A DNA stretch of 64,000 nt. It comes from Amycolatopsis orientalis DSM 40040 = KCTC 9412. Its GTDB lineage: Bacteria > Actinomycetota > Actinomycetes > Mycobacteriales > Pseudonocardiaceae. The stretch spans positions 248,001 to 312,000 of the forward strand of contig NZ_ASJB01000083.1 in assembly GCF_000478275.1 (NCBI RefSeq). Direction: 5' to 3'. Below, in pieces: positions 31,815 to 41,138 of this stretch. A program made the position numbers and the translations under genes. The notes beneath the pieces were generated by a model. It had not been told where the DNA came from. It saw only the letters and a program-made list of their open reading frames with translations, and made no database searches. Numbering within the stretch: the first letter of the stretch is position 1; each line of letters starts with the position of its first letter.

Positions 31815-32738
31815 TCAGGCCACCTTGATGACGACCTTGCCCGAGGTGTGACCGTTCTCGACGATGGCGAGCGCGGCCGGGGCGTCGGAGAGCGGGTGGA
31901 CCGCGGTGATCACGGGCGCGAGGACTCCGTCGAGGGCCAGCCGGGCGGACCGCTCCAGGTTCTCGCGGTCGAGCCGGCGCTCGACGAAACGCCCACCGAG
32001 ACCGGGCACGGACATGTCACCCACGGCAACGACGTTGCGGGGATCCCGGGCCAGCGGAGCGACCGTCCGCAGCGAGGTGCCTCCGACCAGATCGACGATC
32101 CCGTCGAAGCCGTCCGGGACCAGCTCGCGTGCCGCGGCGACGACGTCCTCGGCGGTGTAGTCGATGAACCGCACCCCGATGGCCTCGGCGTGCTCGCGCT
32201 TGGCGGCACTCCCGGTGCCGATCACCCGCAGCCCGCGCCCGGCGGCCAGCCGGGCGACGGCGAGGCCGACCCCGCCCCCGACCCCGTTGACCAGGACCGT
32301 GGCACCGGCCGAGAGGCCGAGCTGGTCGAGTACGTCCACCGCGGTCGTCCCGGCCACCGGCAGCGTCGCCGCCACGGTCGCGGACAGACCCGCCGGGACG
32401 CGCGCGGTGTTCGGCGCGGACAGCACCGTCGTCTCGGCGTAGGTGCCGCCACCGGTGAGCGCGAAGCCGAAGACGGCGTCACCCACCTCGAGGCCGTCGA
32501 CGTTTTCGCCCAAGGCAAGAACGATTCCGGCCGCCTCCATGCCCAGCACGCGGGGGAACGGACGCCCGCCGTCGAGCCCGGGGACCAGACCCGAGCGCAC
32601 CGCGTGGTCGAGCGGATTCACGCCGGCCACGGTGACCCGGATCAGCACCTCGCCGCGGGCGGGGGCGGGATCGGGACGATCGAAGAACTCCTGCACTTCG
32701 GGCCCGCCATATCTGCCGAAACCCCACGCCTGCCCCAT
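31815..32738 (-). CDS. Zeta-crystallin-like NADPH:quinone oxidoreductase
   Basis: A 307-residue medium-chain reductase without zinc ligands. The GroES-like part has VAGVNPLDHAVRSG (near 38-51) and GMEAAGIVLALGENVDGL; the NADPH site is LVNGVGGGVGLAVARLAAGRG near residues 149-169. The ending ENGHTSGKVVIKV is typical of quinone oxidoreductases. It probably reduces quinones or electrophilic enones. The MerR regulator gene lies 106 bp upstream on the same strand, and the gap holds a possible MerR-type promoter, so it is likely the target of that regulator. Confidence 0.87.
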   Translation of the reverse strand: MGQAWGFGRYGGPEVQEFFDRPDPAPARGEVLIRVTVAGVNPLDHAVRSGLVPGLDGGRPFPRVLGMEAAGIVLALGENVDGLEVGDAVFGFALTGGGTYAETTVLSAPNTARVPAGLSATVAATLPVAGTTAVDVLDQLGLSAGATVLVNGVGGGVGLAVARLAAGRGLRVIGTGSAAKREHAEAIGVRFIDYTAEDVVAAARELVPDGFDGIVDLVGGTSLRTVAPLARDPRNVVAVGDMSVPGLGGRFVERRLDRENLERSARLALDGVLAPVITAVHPLSDAPAALAIVENGHTSGKVVIKVA

Positions 32739-32791
32739 TTTCCGCCGCCTCCCGGATGACCGGCCCGGTGCTTCCGGGCGCTGTCGCCATC

Positions 32792-32822
32792 CTCACCGCT
32801 GACATCGGTGTAAGAGGCAAGC
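32792..32822 (-). promoter_or_regulatory. Possible MerR-type promoter for the oxidoreductase gene
   Basis: On the minus strand TTGCCT (32822-32817) could be the -35 element, with TGAGGA about 19 bases further as a weak -10. The long spacer contains an imperfect dyad (CTTACACCG and GCGGTGAG), as MerR-activated promoters do. The -10 match is poor, so this is tentative. Confidence 0.3.
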
Positions 32823-32844
32823 GGCAGAGGTGCGGGTCACAGCA

Positions 32845-33240
32845 TCACGCCGACCGGGTCACCGGTTCCGGGGCCGTGGACAGCTTCGCCCGGTGCCGGC
32901 TGTTGGCCGCGATCAGCACGTCGAGCGCGGCCCGGGTCTCGATCAGGTGCGCGATGTCGGCGTCGATCCGGTCGCGCTCACGCGTCATCGCCGTGAACGT
33001 CTCCTCGGCGACGCCCAGGTCACCGGGGATGTCCACACACGGCAGCACGGTCGCGATCACCCGGCTGGACATACCCGCGTCGAACAGCTGCCGGATGAGC
33101 GACACGCGCTGGACCGCGGCGTCGGAATAGTGACGCTGCCCGGCGTCGGAGCGCGAGCTGGTCAGCAGGCCCTGCTCTTCGTAGTACCGCAGTGAGCGCG
33201 AACTCACGCCCGTACGCTTGGACAGCTCGCCGATCCGCAT
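32845..33240 (-). CDS. MerR-family regulator
   Basis: A 131-residue MerR protein. The winged helix is MRIGELSKRTGVSSRSLRYY then EEQGLLTSSR; a coiled dimerisation helix follows (MTRERDRIDADIAHLIETRA). There are no clustered cysteines, which argues against metal sensing; one Cys (PCVDIP) is present. It fits the group that senses oxidants or organic compounds and activates an adjacent reductase gene. It sits upstream of the quinone oxidoreductase and downstream of the hypothetical gene ending at 33257, all on the minus strand. Confidence 0.87.
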   Translation of the reverse strand: MRIGELSKRTGVSSRSLRYYEEQGLLTSSRSDAGQRHYSDAAVQRVSLIRQLFDAGMSSRVIATVLPCVDIPGDLGVAEETFTAMTRERDRIDADIAHLIETRAALDVLIAANSRHRAKLSTAPEPVTRSA

Positions 33241-33256
33241 CCCTCAGAGCCTACGG

Positions 33257-33688
33257 TCAGTCCCCCGAATAGCCCCAGATCGCCAGGTCGACGGCGACGT
33301 CGTCCTCGTAGAGCAGCGCGCAGTGCGCGCTCCAGCGCGGGCGGTTGTACGGCAGCCGTCCCGCCTTGTCGAGTTCGTCGAAGAGGGCGACGGAGGGCTC
33401 TTCGGTACCGAAGGCGGCGAGGAGCTCGGCGTCGGTCAAGGGCCGGATCGTGCCGAAGTCGTCTTCGCCCGTCGCGCTGATGAACTCGTGGACGTCGAGC
33501 ACCGAATGCGTCCCGGACTCCTGGACGCTCTCCGTTTCGTACAGCTCTTCGAGCGTATCCGGGCGGCCGATTTCGTCCTCTTCCCAGAGGTAGTCACCCT
33601 CCGCGAAGGCCCGTGCCTTCATCGCCTCCAGAGCCGCTTCCGGATCACCGTCGAACCGGCCGCGGACCGACCAAACCGAAGCACCCAC
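33257..33688 (-). CDS. Hypothetical acidic protein
   Basis: A 143-residue protein with no domain I recognise. It starts MGASVWSVRGRFDGDPEAAL, includes a FAEGDYLWEEDEIGRPDTL segment and LDELDKAGRLPYNRPRWSAH, and ends VDLAIWGYSGD. It is acidic and has no membrane segment. The start is taken as GTG 33688 because AGGAGG lies eight bases upstream; the ORF continues to 33778, but that region looks non-coding and would add a basic extension. It is 16 bp from the MerR gene on the same strand. Confidence 0.65.
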   Translation of the reverse strand: MGASVWSVRGRFDGDPEAALEAMKARAFAEGDYLWEEDEIGRPDTLEELYETESVQESGTHSVLDVHEFISATGEDDFGTIRPLTDAELLAAFGTEEPSVALFDELDKAGRLPYNRPRWSAHCALLYEDDVAVDLAIWGYSGD

Positions 33689-33865
33689 CCGGGCCACCTC
33701 CTCGCTCGCCAAGCGGCCAGCGTAGCGAGCCGGATGGGGGATCTTTGGTATTCGGCCGAACGTGACAAATTTTCGCATTACCCTTTTCTGTCGTTCACCC
33801 CACGGCTAACCTCGTCCGGCATCGTCCTTCCGCGACACTCACCCGCGACGACTAGGGGCACCGCC

Positions 33866-35596
33866 ATGTCCGAAGGCTCCACGGTCTCCAGGCGCACCTT
33901 CACCGCGGCGGGCGCCGTCGGCGTCGGCCTGCTGCTGTGCACTCCGACCGCCAACGCGCTCGACCGGGCGCTGGCGCTCACCACCGGCCGCGCGGTGCGC
34001 ACCGCGGGCACCACGCTCGAATCCGCCGCGGCACCGGTGAAAGCCGGTCCGGGCTACACCCGGCTGACCGCGGGTCCCGGCTGGCCGCTCGTGGTCCGGG
34101 GCGACCTCGCCGCGCCGAAGTCCGGCCGCGACGACCGGCGGCGCGGGATGGCGTCGTTCGCGCAGTTCACCGACCTGCACTTCACCGACGCGGAAAGCCC
34201 GGCGCGGTTCGAGTACCTGCACCCGTTCATCGGTTCGGCGCACCGGCCCCAGGAGACGCTCGGGCCGGTCGCGACGACGGCGCTCGTCGAACGGGTGAAC
34301 AGCCTGAAGACCGGGCCGTTCACCGGCCGCGCGATCGACTTCATGGTGACCACCGGCGACAACACCGACAACCACGAGCTGATCGAGCTGGAGTGGTTCC
34401 TCAAGGTGCTCAACGGCGGCACGGTGACCCCGGCCTCGGGTGATCCGAACACGCACGAAGGCGTGCAGACCTCCGGATCCGCGCACTACTGGAACCCCGG
34501 AAAGACGCTCGACGACGAGTACACGAAGAAGGGCTTCCCGCAGTTGCCCGGCCTGCTCGGCGCGGCGTCGAGCACGTTCACCTCGCCCGGTCTCGACGTC
34601 CCGTGGTTCTGCACCTTCGGCAACCACGACGACAGCATCGTCGGCTCGCTCCCGGATCTGCCCGGGATGGACGCCTGGTACACCGGCCGGTTCAAGGTGA
34701 TCGGCAAGGACGAGACGACGTCGCGGAAACTCGCCAACGCCATCGACTCCGGCTCCGGCGTGCCGATCACGGAGCTGTTCGGCGGGTCGGGGACGATCCG
34801 CGAGATCACCCCGGACGAGCGGCGGCGGCCGTTCAGCACCGCGGAGTTCGTGCGGCATCACCTCGACACCGCCAACACCGGCCCCGGTCCGGTCGGCCAC
34901 GGGTTCAGCGACAACAACGCCGACGGCCGGAACGTGTACTACACCTTCCGCATCGCGCCGGGTGTCATCGGCATCAGCCTCGACACCACGACGATGGCCG
35001 GGCTGGCCGACGGATCGATCGGGCTCGGGCAGTTCACCTGGGTGGAGAACACGCTCAAGCGCAATAGCTCGACGTACTACGACTTCTTCGGGCGCAAGGT
35101 CACGCAGAACGTGACGGACGAGCTGTTCATCCTGTTCAGCCACCACACCAGCGGAACGATGGGCAACGTGCTGCCGGACGCGCGGCATCCGCTGGAGCCG
35201 CGGCTCAACGGCGACACGTTCGTCTCGCTGCTCAACCGGTTCCCGAACGTGCTGGCGTGGGTGAACGGCCATACGCACCACAACAAGATCACGCCGCACC
35301 CCGGCAAGACGGCGAAGCAGGGCTTCTGGGAGATCAACACGGCGTCGCATATCGACTTCCCGCAACACGCGCGGATCATCGAGGTCGCCGACAACGCCGA
35401 CGGCACGTTGTCCCTGTTCACGACGCTGATCGAGGCCGAAGCGCCGTATGAGGTGTCGTACTCGGACAGCTCGGCGCAAGCGCTTGCGTCGCTGTACCGG
35501 GAGTTCTCGTACAACGACATCCACGCCTCACTGGGCGCCGTCGGCACCGCCCAGGACCAGAACACGGAACTCCTGCTGCCCCACCCGCTCGCCTGA
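33866..35596 (+). CDS. Secreted metallophosphoesterase (TIGR03767-like)
   Basis: A 576-residue calcineurin-like phosphoesterase with a Tat signal (VSRRTFTAAGAVGVGLLL, residues 7-24). The metal-binding motifs are spread as in the family: FTDLHFTDAESP near 100-111, TTGDNTDNHE near 162-171, FGNHDDS near 251-257, FSHHTSG near 426-432 and NGHTHHN near 462-468. Large actinobacterial proteins of this kind are exported phosphoesterases of unknown substrate. The ATG at 33866 has AGGGGC upstream. The hairpin at 35601-35662 follows directly. Confidence 0.88.
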   Translation: MSEGSTVSRRTFTAAGAVGVGLLLCTPTANALDRALALTTGRAVRTAGTTLESAAAPVKAGPGYTRLTAGPGWPLVVRGDLAAPKSGRDDRRRGMASFAQFTDLHFTDAESPARFEYLHPFIGSAHRPQETLGPVATTALVERVNSLKTGPFTGRAIDFMVTTGDNTDNHELIELEWFLKVLNGGTVTPASGDPNTHEGVQTSGSAHYWNPGKTLDDEYTKKGFPQLPGLLGAASSTFTSPGLDVPWFCTFGNHDDSIVGSLPDLPGMDAWYTGRFKVIGKDETTSRKLANAIDSGSGVPITELFGGSGTIREITPDERRRPFSTAEFVRHHLDTANTGPGPVGHGFSDNNADGRNVYYTFRIAPGVIGISLDTTTMAGLADGSIGLGQFTWVENTLKRNSSTYYDFFGRKVTQNVTDELFILFSHHTSGTMGNVLPDARHPLEPRLNGDTFVSLLNRFPNVLAWVNGHTHHNKITPHPGKTAKQGFWEINTASHIDFPQHARIIEVADNADGTLSLFTTLIEAEAPYEVSYSDSSAQALASLYREFSYNDIHASLGAVGTAQDQNTELLLPHPLA

Positions 35597-35600
35597 TCCC

Positions 35601-35662
35601 GCGTTTCGTCCTCTGGATGCGGTCCTTGCGCACGCAACTACCGCATCCAGAGGACGAAACGC
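35601..35662. repeat. Perfect 23-bp hairpin repeat
   Basis: The arms GCGTTTCGTCCTCTGGATGC plus GGT (35601-35623) and their complement (35640-35662) are separated by 16 bases. The core GTCCTCTGGATGCGG is identical to that of the hairpin at 9100-9166. It begins four bases after the phosphoesterase stop and probably ends its transcript. Confidence 0.75.
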
Positions 35663-35749
35663 ATACGTCTTGCGGGCGAGTATTTACATAGCGTGCGTGA
35701 GCGACGAAAATCCCTTCCCTACTGGGTGGACACGAGGGATGGAGTCGTG

Positions 35750-37012
35750 ATGCGCGTACGAGGGCTGCTGACATTGCTGACGATCGCGACACTGAGCGCG
35801 GTGACGGCACAGTCGGCGGAAGCGGGCCCTGGCCACTCGGACGACGAAGCGATCGACTACCACGAATGGGCCGGTCACCACGGTTTCCGCGACGGCAGGC
35901 TGGAGGGGCTCGGCCTCGACCACGGCGCGCTGCGCATCGACCGCCCGATCGGCACCATCGAGCACACCGAACCCACGCTCGGCACCACGAAGACCTACGA
36001 ATACGGCCAATGGACGTCGAGCAGTCACACGCAGGGTTTCGACGCCTCACAACTGGTCGCGTCGTGGAACGCGAGGACGCCGGCCAAGACCTGGCTCAAG
36101 ATCGAGGCGAAGGGCCGCACCGCGACGGGCGCCGAAACCACCTGGTACGTCATGGGCCGCTGGGCCAGTGGTGACGGCGACATCAAGCGCACCAGCGTCG
36201 ACGGCCAGAGCGACGCCAACGCGGCCGTCGACGTTGACACGCTGGTCATGAAGGCGGGCGTCGCGCTCCGGTCGTATCAGCTGCGGATCAGCCTGTACCG
36301 CGAGGCCGGGTCACGCGCCACGCCGTCGGTGACCTCGGTCGGCGCGATGACGTCGCTGGTCCCGGACCGGTTCGAGGTCAAGGCGACGAAACCGGGCCGC
36401 GCCACCGGCATCGAACTCAAGGTGCCCGCCTACGCCCAGAACCTCCACAAAGGACAGTTCCCCGAATACGGCGGCGGCGGGGAGAACTGGTGCAGCCCGA
36501 CGTCCACCGAAATGGTGGCCGAGTACTGGGGCAAACGACCCAAGCGCGAGGACATGACGTGGATCCCGGAGGGTTACGTCGATCCGACCGTCGCGTACGC
36601 CGCCCGCCACACGTTCGACTACGCCTACGACGGAACCGGCAACTGGCCGTTCAACACCGCGTACGCCGCGTCACTCGGACTGCGTGGGCACATCACCCGT
36701 TTGCACTCATTGAACGAACTCGAAAACTACATCGCCCGCGGCATTCCGGTGATCACGTCGCAGTCGTTCAAGGCGGAGGAACTCGACGGCGCGGGATACG
36801 GCACCGCCGGTCACATCATGGTCGTCGTCGGCTTCACGAAGGACGGTGACGTGATCGCGAACGACCCGGCCGCGAGCAGCAACGACCGGGTCCGAAATGT
36901 CTACAAGCGACACCAGTTCGAAACGATCTGGCAGCGCACCAAGCGGTACAACACCACCGGAGGCGTTTCCGGTGGCCCGGGCGGGATCGCGTACATCATC
37001 ACGCCACACTGA
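35750..37012 (+). CDS. Secreted C39-like cysteine peptidase
   Basis: A 420-residue exported protein with a signal peptide (about 1-25, ending AQSAEAG). An N-terminal beta-rich region precedes a peptidase C39-like domain: nucleophile Cys248 in GENWCSPTSTEM, His355 in GTAGHIMVVVGF and Asp372 in IANDPAA, in the expected order. Such proteins (DUF3335/peptidase C39-like) occur widely in actinomycetes; they lack the ABC exporter part of bacteriocin-processing C39 enzymes. The substrate is unknown, perhaps cell-wall or extracellular peptides. The start is ATG 35750 just after GGGATGGAG. It has no linked transporter. Confidence 0.85.
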   Translation: MRVRGLLTLLTIATLSAVTAQSAEAGPGHSDDEAIDYHEWAGHHGFRDGRLEGLGLDHGALRIDRPIGTIEHTEPTLGTTKTYEYGQWTSSSHTQGFDASQLVASWNARTPAKTWLKIEAKGRTATGAETTWYVMGRWASGDGDIKRTSVDGQSDANAAVDVDTLVMKAGVALRSYQLRISLYREAGSRATPSVTSVGAMTSLVPDRFEVKATKPGRATGIELKVPAYAQNLHKGQFPEYGGGGENWCSPTSTEMVAEYWGKRPKREDMTWIPEGYVDPTVAYAARHTFDYAYDGTGNWPFNTAYAASLGLRGHITRLHSLNELENYIARGIPVITSQSFKAEELDGAGYGTAGHIMVVVGFTKDGDVIANDPAASSNDRVRNVYKRHQFETIWQRTKRYNTTGGVSGGPGGIAYIITPH

Positions 37013-37144
37013 ATCGTTCCCCACCCGAGCGGATGTCGCGATCCGAGCCGATTCCGTGGCAAGCTTCGCGTAATCAGACTCGCGCGCGCAGCGCGTCCGT
37101 TGAGGGCGGCGGCGGGGGCATGGATGGACTACTCGGAGGTGGGC

Positions 37145-38239
37145 ATGCCGTACGAGGTCCAAGGCGTCGTTTCCCGCGCCAAGGGTGAACCGGTCTCGCT
37201 GGAGTCCGTGACGGTGCCCGATCCCGGGCCCGGCGAGGCCGTCGTCTCGGTCAAGGCGTGCGGTGTCTGCCATACCGACCTGCACTACCGCGAGGGCGGG
37301 ATCAACGACGAGTTCCCGTTCCTGCTCGGCCACGAGGCGGCGGGCTTCGTCGAGGCCGTCGGCGAGGGCGTCACCGACCTCGAACCCGGTGACTACGTGA
37401 TCCTGAACTGGCGCGCGGTCTGCGGCACCTGCCGGGCCTGCCGCCGGGGCAGGCCGTGGTACTGCTTCTCGACGTTCAACGCCGCCCAGTCGATGACGCT
37501 CGCCGACGGCACGGTCCTGTCTCCCGCGCTCGGCGTCGGCGCCTTCCTCGAGAAGACACTCGTCCACAGTGGACAGTGCACGAAAGTCGACCCCGCCGCC
37601 GAACCCGCCGTCGCCGGACTGCTCGGCTGCGGGGTGATGGCCGGTCTCGGCGCGGCACTCAACACCGGTGCGGTGGGGCGCGGCGACACCGTCGCGGTCA
37701 TCGGCTGCGGCGGTGTCGGTGACGCGGCCATCGCCGGGGCGAACCTGGCCGGCGCGAAGACCATCGTCGCCATCGACACCGACGACCGGAAACTGGCCTG
37801 GGCCAAGGAGTTCGGCGCGACGCACACACTGAACAGCAAGGGGCTCGGCGAAGACCAGGTCGTCGAGGCGATCCAGGAGTTCACCGATTCCTTCGGCGCG
37901 GACGTCGTGATCGACGCGGTCGGCAGGCCGGAAACCTGGCGGCAGGCGTTCTACGGCCGCGATCTGGCCGGCACCGTCGTGCTCGTCGGCGTCCCGACCC
38001 CGGACATGCGGCTGGACCTGCCGCTGATCGACTTCTTCTCACGCGGCGGCTCGCTCAAGTCGTCGTGGTACGGCGACTGCCTGCCCTCACGCGATTTCCC
38101 GATGCTGATCGACCTCTACCTCCAGGGCAGGCTCCCGCTCGACAAGTTCGTCACCGAACGGATCGCGCTCGACGGCGTCGAAAAGGCTTTCGAACGCATG
38201 CGTCACGGGGATGTCCTGCGCAGCGTGGTGACGTGGTGA
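37145..38239 (+). CDS. mscR: S-(hydroxymethyl)mycothiol dehydrogenase
   Basis: A 364-residue zinc dehydrogenase that closely follows the MscR pattern: MPYEVQGVVSRAKGEPV, catalytic zinc CGVCHTDLHYREGG and LLGHEAAG, the structural zinc cysteines in CGTCRACRRGRPWYC, LLGCGVMAGLGAALNTG and NAD-binding IGCGGVGDAAIAGA. MscR oxidises S-hydroxymethyl-mycothiol (from formaldehyde) and also clears nitrosomycothiol. The start is ATG 37145 with GGAGG at 37134; earlier starts at 37100 and 37124 are in frame but lack this spacing. It overlaps the next gene by a GTGA junction. One TCCACAGTGGA site is at 37563-37573. Confidence 0.93.
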   Translation: MPYEVQGVVSRAKGEPVSLESVTVPDPGPGEAVVSVKACGVCHTDLHYREGGINDEFPFLLGHEAAGFVEAVGEGVTDLEPGDYVILNWRAVCGTCRACRRGRPWYCFSTFNAAQSMTLADGTVLSPALGVGAFLEKTLVHSGQCTKVDPAAEPAVAGLLGCGVMAGLGAALNTGAVGRGDTVAVIGCGGVGDAAIAGANLAGAKTIVAIDTDDRKLAWAKEFGATHTLNSKGLGEDQVVEAIQEFTDSFGADVVIDAVGRPETWRQAFYGRDLAGTVVLVGVPTPDMRLDLPLIDFFSRGGSLKSSWYGDCLPSRDFPMLIDLYLQGRLPLDKFVTERIALDGVEKAFERMRHGDVLRSVVTW

Positions 38240-38880
38240 AACTCTTCACCGACGCCGATTTCCCGGCCGACCCGTATCCGGGAGCGCGACCCGGGCATTC
38301 GTTCGTCCACTTCGACGGCGCCGGCCACAGCCTCGACACCGCGCCGGAGGGCTGGCGCGAACGCCAGGCCGTACTCGCCTACGGCTCGAATGCCTGCCCG
38401 TCCAAGATCACCTGGCTGCGGGAGAACATGGGGCTGACCGGCCCGGTCGTCGTCTGCCACGCGCGCTGCACCGACCTCGCCGCGGTCTGGGCGTCCGGGC
38501 TGCGGTTCCGGGACGGGCAGCGGCCCGCCACCCTCGCCGCGGCCCCTGGCGTCGTCGAGGAGCACGCCGTCTGGTTCGCGACGCCCGAGCAGCTCGCCGT
38601 CCTCGACCACTGCGAGGGCAACGGCCGGCGCTACCGCCTGGTGCGGCTGACCTCGCCCGCCATCACGCTCGACGACGGCACCGTGCTCGACGACGTGGTG
38701 GCGTACGTCGGCGCCGCGGACATCCGCCTGCCGATCCTCGTGGACGGCAGGCATATCCGCGTCGCCGATCTCGAACAGCGCCGGGCGGCGGCCCTGCAGG
38801 GGATCCCCGCCGAGACGCACGGCCTGGACTGCACGCTGGTCGACGCCGGGACGCTGGTCAGAGAAGCTTCCCGGGATTGA
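38236..38880 (+). CDS. Gamma-glutamylcyclotransferase-like protein
   Basis: A 214-residue protein translationally coupled to mscR (GTG 38236 overlaps the mscR stop). The motif VLAYGSNACPSKITWLRE near residues 46-63 matches the YGSN start of GGCT-fold proteins; EEHAVWFATPEQLAVLDHCEG near 115-135 would carry the general acid glutamate, and the YVGAADIRLPIL stretch continues the fold. GGCT enzymes release 5-oxoproline from gamma-glutamyl compounds. In many actinomycetes mscR is followed by a metallo-hydrolase instead. Its role next to mycothiol chemistry is unknown. Its 3' end overlaps the convergent flavoprotein gene by 23 bp. Confidence 0.7.
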   Translation: MKLFTDADFPADPYPGARPGHSFVHFDGAGHSLDTAPEGWRERQAVLAYGSNACPSKITWLRENMGLTGPVVVCHARCTDLAAVWASGLRFRDGQRPATLAAAPGVVEEHAVWFATPEQLAVLDHCEGNGRRYRLVRLTSPAITLDDGTVLDDVVAYVGAADIRLPILVDGRHIRVADLEQRRAAALQGIPAETHGLDCTLVDAGTLVREASRD

Positions 38881-40477
38881 GGATGCCCGTCGGATCGACG
38901 GCCTTCTTCGCCGCCCGCAACACCTCCACGCCGATGTCGCCGATCTCCGCGGCCAGATAGGGCGCGTGGTCGACGCCGACGGCGTGGTGGTGCGAAATGG
39001 TGCCGATCCCGGTGATCGCCTCCGACGCCGCAGCTTTGGCCCGCCGCCACTGTCCGATCGGATCGGTCTCGTCGCGTGCGGTGAGGACGGTGAAATACAG
39101 TGACGCGCCCGTTTCGTAGGCGTGCGAGACGTGGCACATGATGATCGCCCGGCCGAGGGTGGCGGTGAGCGCGGCGCGCACGGCGTCCCGCAGGTCGCTC
39201 AGCTCGCCCCAGTACGCGGCCGTCTCCAGGGTCTCGACGCAGACGCCGTTGTCCAGCAAGGCATCCCGCTGCCGCGGCCCGGAGAACCGGCCACGGCGCC
39301 AGGATTCACCGAGGGTCCGCCCGATCCGGACGGCGCCGAACGGCTCCAGTACCCGGGTGGTGTCCTGACGGCGCCGCGCGACCTCGCGTTTCGTCGCGCC
39401 CTCCCAGCCGACGATGAGCAGGCAGGGGTTGGCGATCCCCCTCGTCCTCAGGTACCGGCGCAGCGCCTTGGTCTTCCAGCTGTCGTTGAGCGCCAGTGAA
39501 ACCTCGGTCTCGTCCACATCGGACAGTCGTGTGACGTCCGCGAGCGCGTGCCGCTGGGCGAGTTCGCGGACGGCGGCGGTGCCGTTCTCCCAGCCGTCGA
39601 GGACGTAACCCTCGTACCGGCGTACTTCCGGCACCGGGCGGACCCGGAGGGCGACCTCGGTGATCACGCCGAGCGCGCCCTCACTGCCGACGGCGAGTTG
39701 CCGCAGGTCGGGTCCGGCGGCCGACGCGGGCGCGACGCCGAGTTTCCATTCGCCGCGCGGGGTGGCGAGCCGGACACCCGAGACCATGTCCTCGAACCGG
39801 CCGTAGCCCGACGAGGCCTGCCCGGCGGACCGGGTCGCGGCGTATCCGCCGATGGTGGCGCGTTCGTAGGACTGGGGCACGTGCCCGAGGGTGAAGCCGT
39901 GCGCGGCGAGCAGCCGATCGGCCGCCGGGCCGGTGACACCCGCCTGAAGGACCGCGATCCGGGACACGGGGTCGACGGAGACCAGGTCGCCGAGCCTGGC
40001 GAGGTCGAGGGCGATCACCGCGGTCTTGTCCCCGCGCAGCGCCGAAACGCCGCCGACCACCGACGTCCCGCCGCCGAACGGGACGACGCCGACGTCGTGC
40101 CGCGCGCAGATTTCCAGTACCGACTGGACTTCGGCGGGATCTCCCGGCAGGACGACGGCGTCCGGCACCGGAAAATCACCGAAGCCCCGGCGCCGTATCA
40201 GGTCCAGATAGGACATACCGCTCGCGCGGGCGAGCCTCGACCCCGGTGACAGCAGGACATGTTCGGTACCGACGACTTCTTCGATGTCTCGTTTCGACTG
40301 CTCCGCCAGCGCCGATTCGGGAACGGACGAGGCCGAATCCGGCGCTATCGGTGCCACCGGGGCCAACGGGCCGATACGCTGGACGAGCCATCTCAGCGCC
40401 TTCGCCGGAAGGTGTGCCGCGTCACCGGCTTGAGGCGTCCAGGATCGTCTTAACCGGTGGTCAATAGGCTCCGTCAC
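38858..40477 (-). CDS. FAD-linked oxidase, alkyl-DHAP synthase-like
   Basis: A 539-residue flavoprotein of the VAO/PCMH family. The FAD-binding domain shows VPFGGGTSVVGGV near residues 131-143, YERATIGGYAATRSAGQ near 203-219, GRFEDMVSGVRLATP and LAVGSEGALGVITEVALRV; the C-terminus ends HHHAVGVDHAPY and DPTGILNPGKLL. It resembles alkyl-dihydroxyacetone phosphate synthases and the mycobacterial Rv2251-type oxidase. The real substrate is open; ether-lipid synthesis is only one possibility. The start is GTG 40477. It is divergent from TetR-glpD with 16 bp between the starts. Confidence 0.87.
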   Translation of the reverse strand: MTEPIDHRLRRSWTPQAGDAAHLPAKALRWLVQRIGPLAPVAPIAPDSASSVPESALAEQSKRDIEEVVGTEHVLLSPGSRLARASGMSYLDLIRRRGFGDFPVPDAVVLPGDPAEVQSVLEICARHDVGVVPFGGGTSVVGGVSALRGDKTAVIALDLARLGDLVSVDPVSRIAVLQAGVTGPAADRLLAAHGFTLGHVPQSYERATIGGYAATRSAGQASSGYGRFEDMVSGVRLATPRGEWKLGVAPASAAGPDLRQLAVGSEGALGVITEVALRVRPVPEVRRYEGYVLDGWENGTAAVRELAQRHALADVTRLSDVDETEVSLALNDSWKTKALRRYLRTRGIANPCLLIVGWEGATKREVARRRQDTTRVLEPFGAVRIGRTLGESWRRGRFSGPRQRDALLDNGVCVETLETAAYWGELSDLRDAVRAALTATLGRAIIMCHVSHAYETGASLYFTVLTARDETDPIGQWRRAKAAASEAITGIGTISHHHAVGVDHAPYLAAEIGDIGVEVLRAAKKAVDPTGILNPGKLL

Positions 40478-40493
40478 GACTACAGTGTTACAT

Positions 40494-41138
40494 ATGGACG
40501 TAAAACGTCACTCACCTGCGGAAACAGGCGTTTCGGCACTGGCGGACACTCGATCCCGCCAGGCCTCGACACGCGTGTCCGACGACGTTCTGCTCGACGC
40601 GGCGAAGAAGTGCGTGCTCGCCGTCGGCGTGAGGCGCACCACGCTCGCGGAGATCGCGCGGACCGCCAAGGTCAGCCGGATGACGGTCTACCGCCGGTTC
40701 CCGGACGTCCGCAGTGTGCTCGCGACCCTCATGACCCGCGAGTTCGGCGGGCTGCTGCAAGGCGCCGCCGAACCGGGCGCCGAACCGGCCCACTTCCGCG
40801 AGCAGCTGGTGCGCAGTTCGACGGCCGCCGTCGCGGCGCTCTCGGGCGACCCGCTGTTCCGCACGCTGCTGGACCTCGATCCCGAACTCGTCCTGCCCTA
40901 CATCGTCGAGCGGCTCGGCAAGACCCAGCGTTTCGCCGAGGGCGTGATCCTGCACCTGCTCCGGTCCGGCCACGAAGACGGTTCGATCCGCAAGGGTGAC
41001 CTGCCGTCGCAGGCGCGCACCCTGTTGCTGCTCATCCAGTCCTTCGCGTTCTCGCTGCGCCCCGCCACCGCGGACGTGAACGAGAGCGACCTGATGGCGG
41101 AATTCGCCCACGTGCTCGACGCGGCGCTCCGGCCGTGA
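40494..41138 (+). CDS. TetR-family regulator of the glpD locus
   Basis: A 214-residue TetR protein. The HTH runs about residues 23-72 (DDVLLDAAKKCVLAVGVRRT, then IARTAKVSRMTVYRRFPDVR); the C-terminal domain has FREQLVRSSTAAVAALSG and LLLLIQSFAFSLRP. The start is taken as ATG 40494 (MDVKRHSP); GTG 40485 is nine bases earlier and no ribosome site is clear, so the transcript may be leaderless. It is placed exactly between the divergent flavoprotein and glpD, as in mycobacteria, and probably controls both. Confidence 0.87.
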   Translation: MDVKRHSPAETGVSALADTRSRQASTRVSDDVLLDAAKKCVLAVGVRRTTLAEIARTAKVSRMTVYRRFPDVRSVLATLMTREFGGLLQGAAEPGAEPAHFREQLVRSSTAAVAALSGDPLFRTLLDLDPELVLPYIVERLGKTQRFAEGVILHLLRSGHEDGSIRKGDLPSQARTLLLLIQSFAFSLRPATADVNESDLMAEFAHVLDAALRP

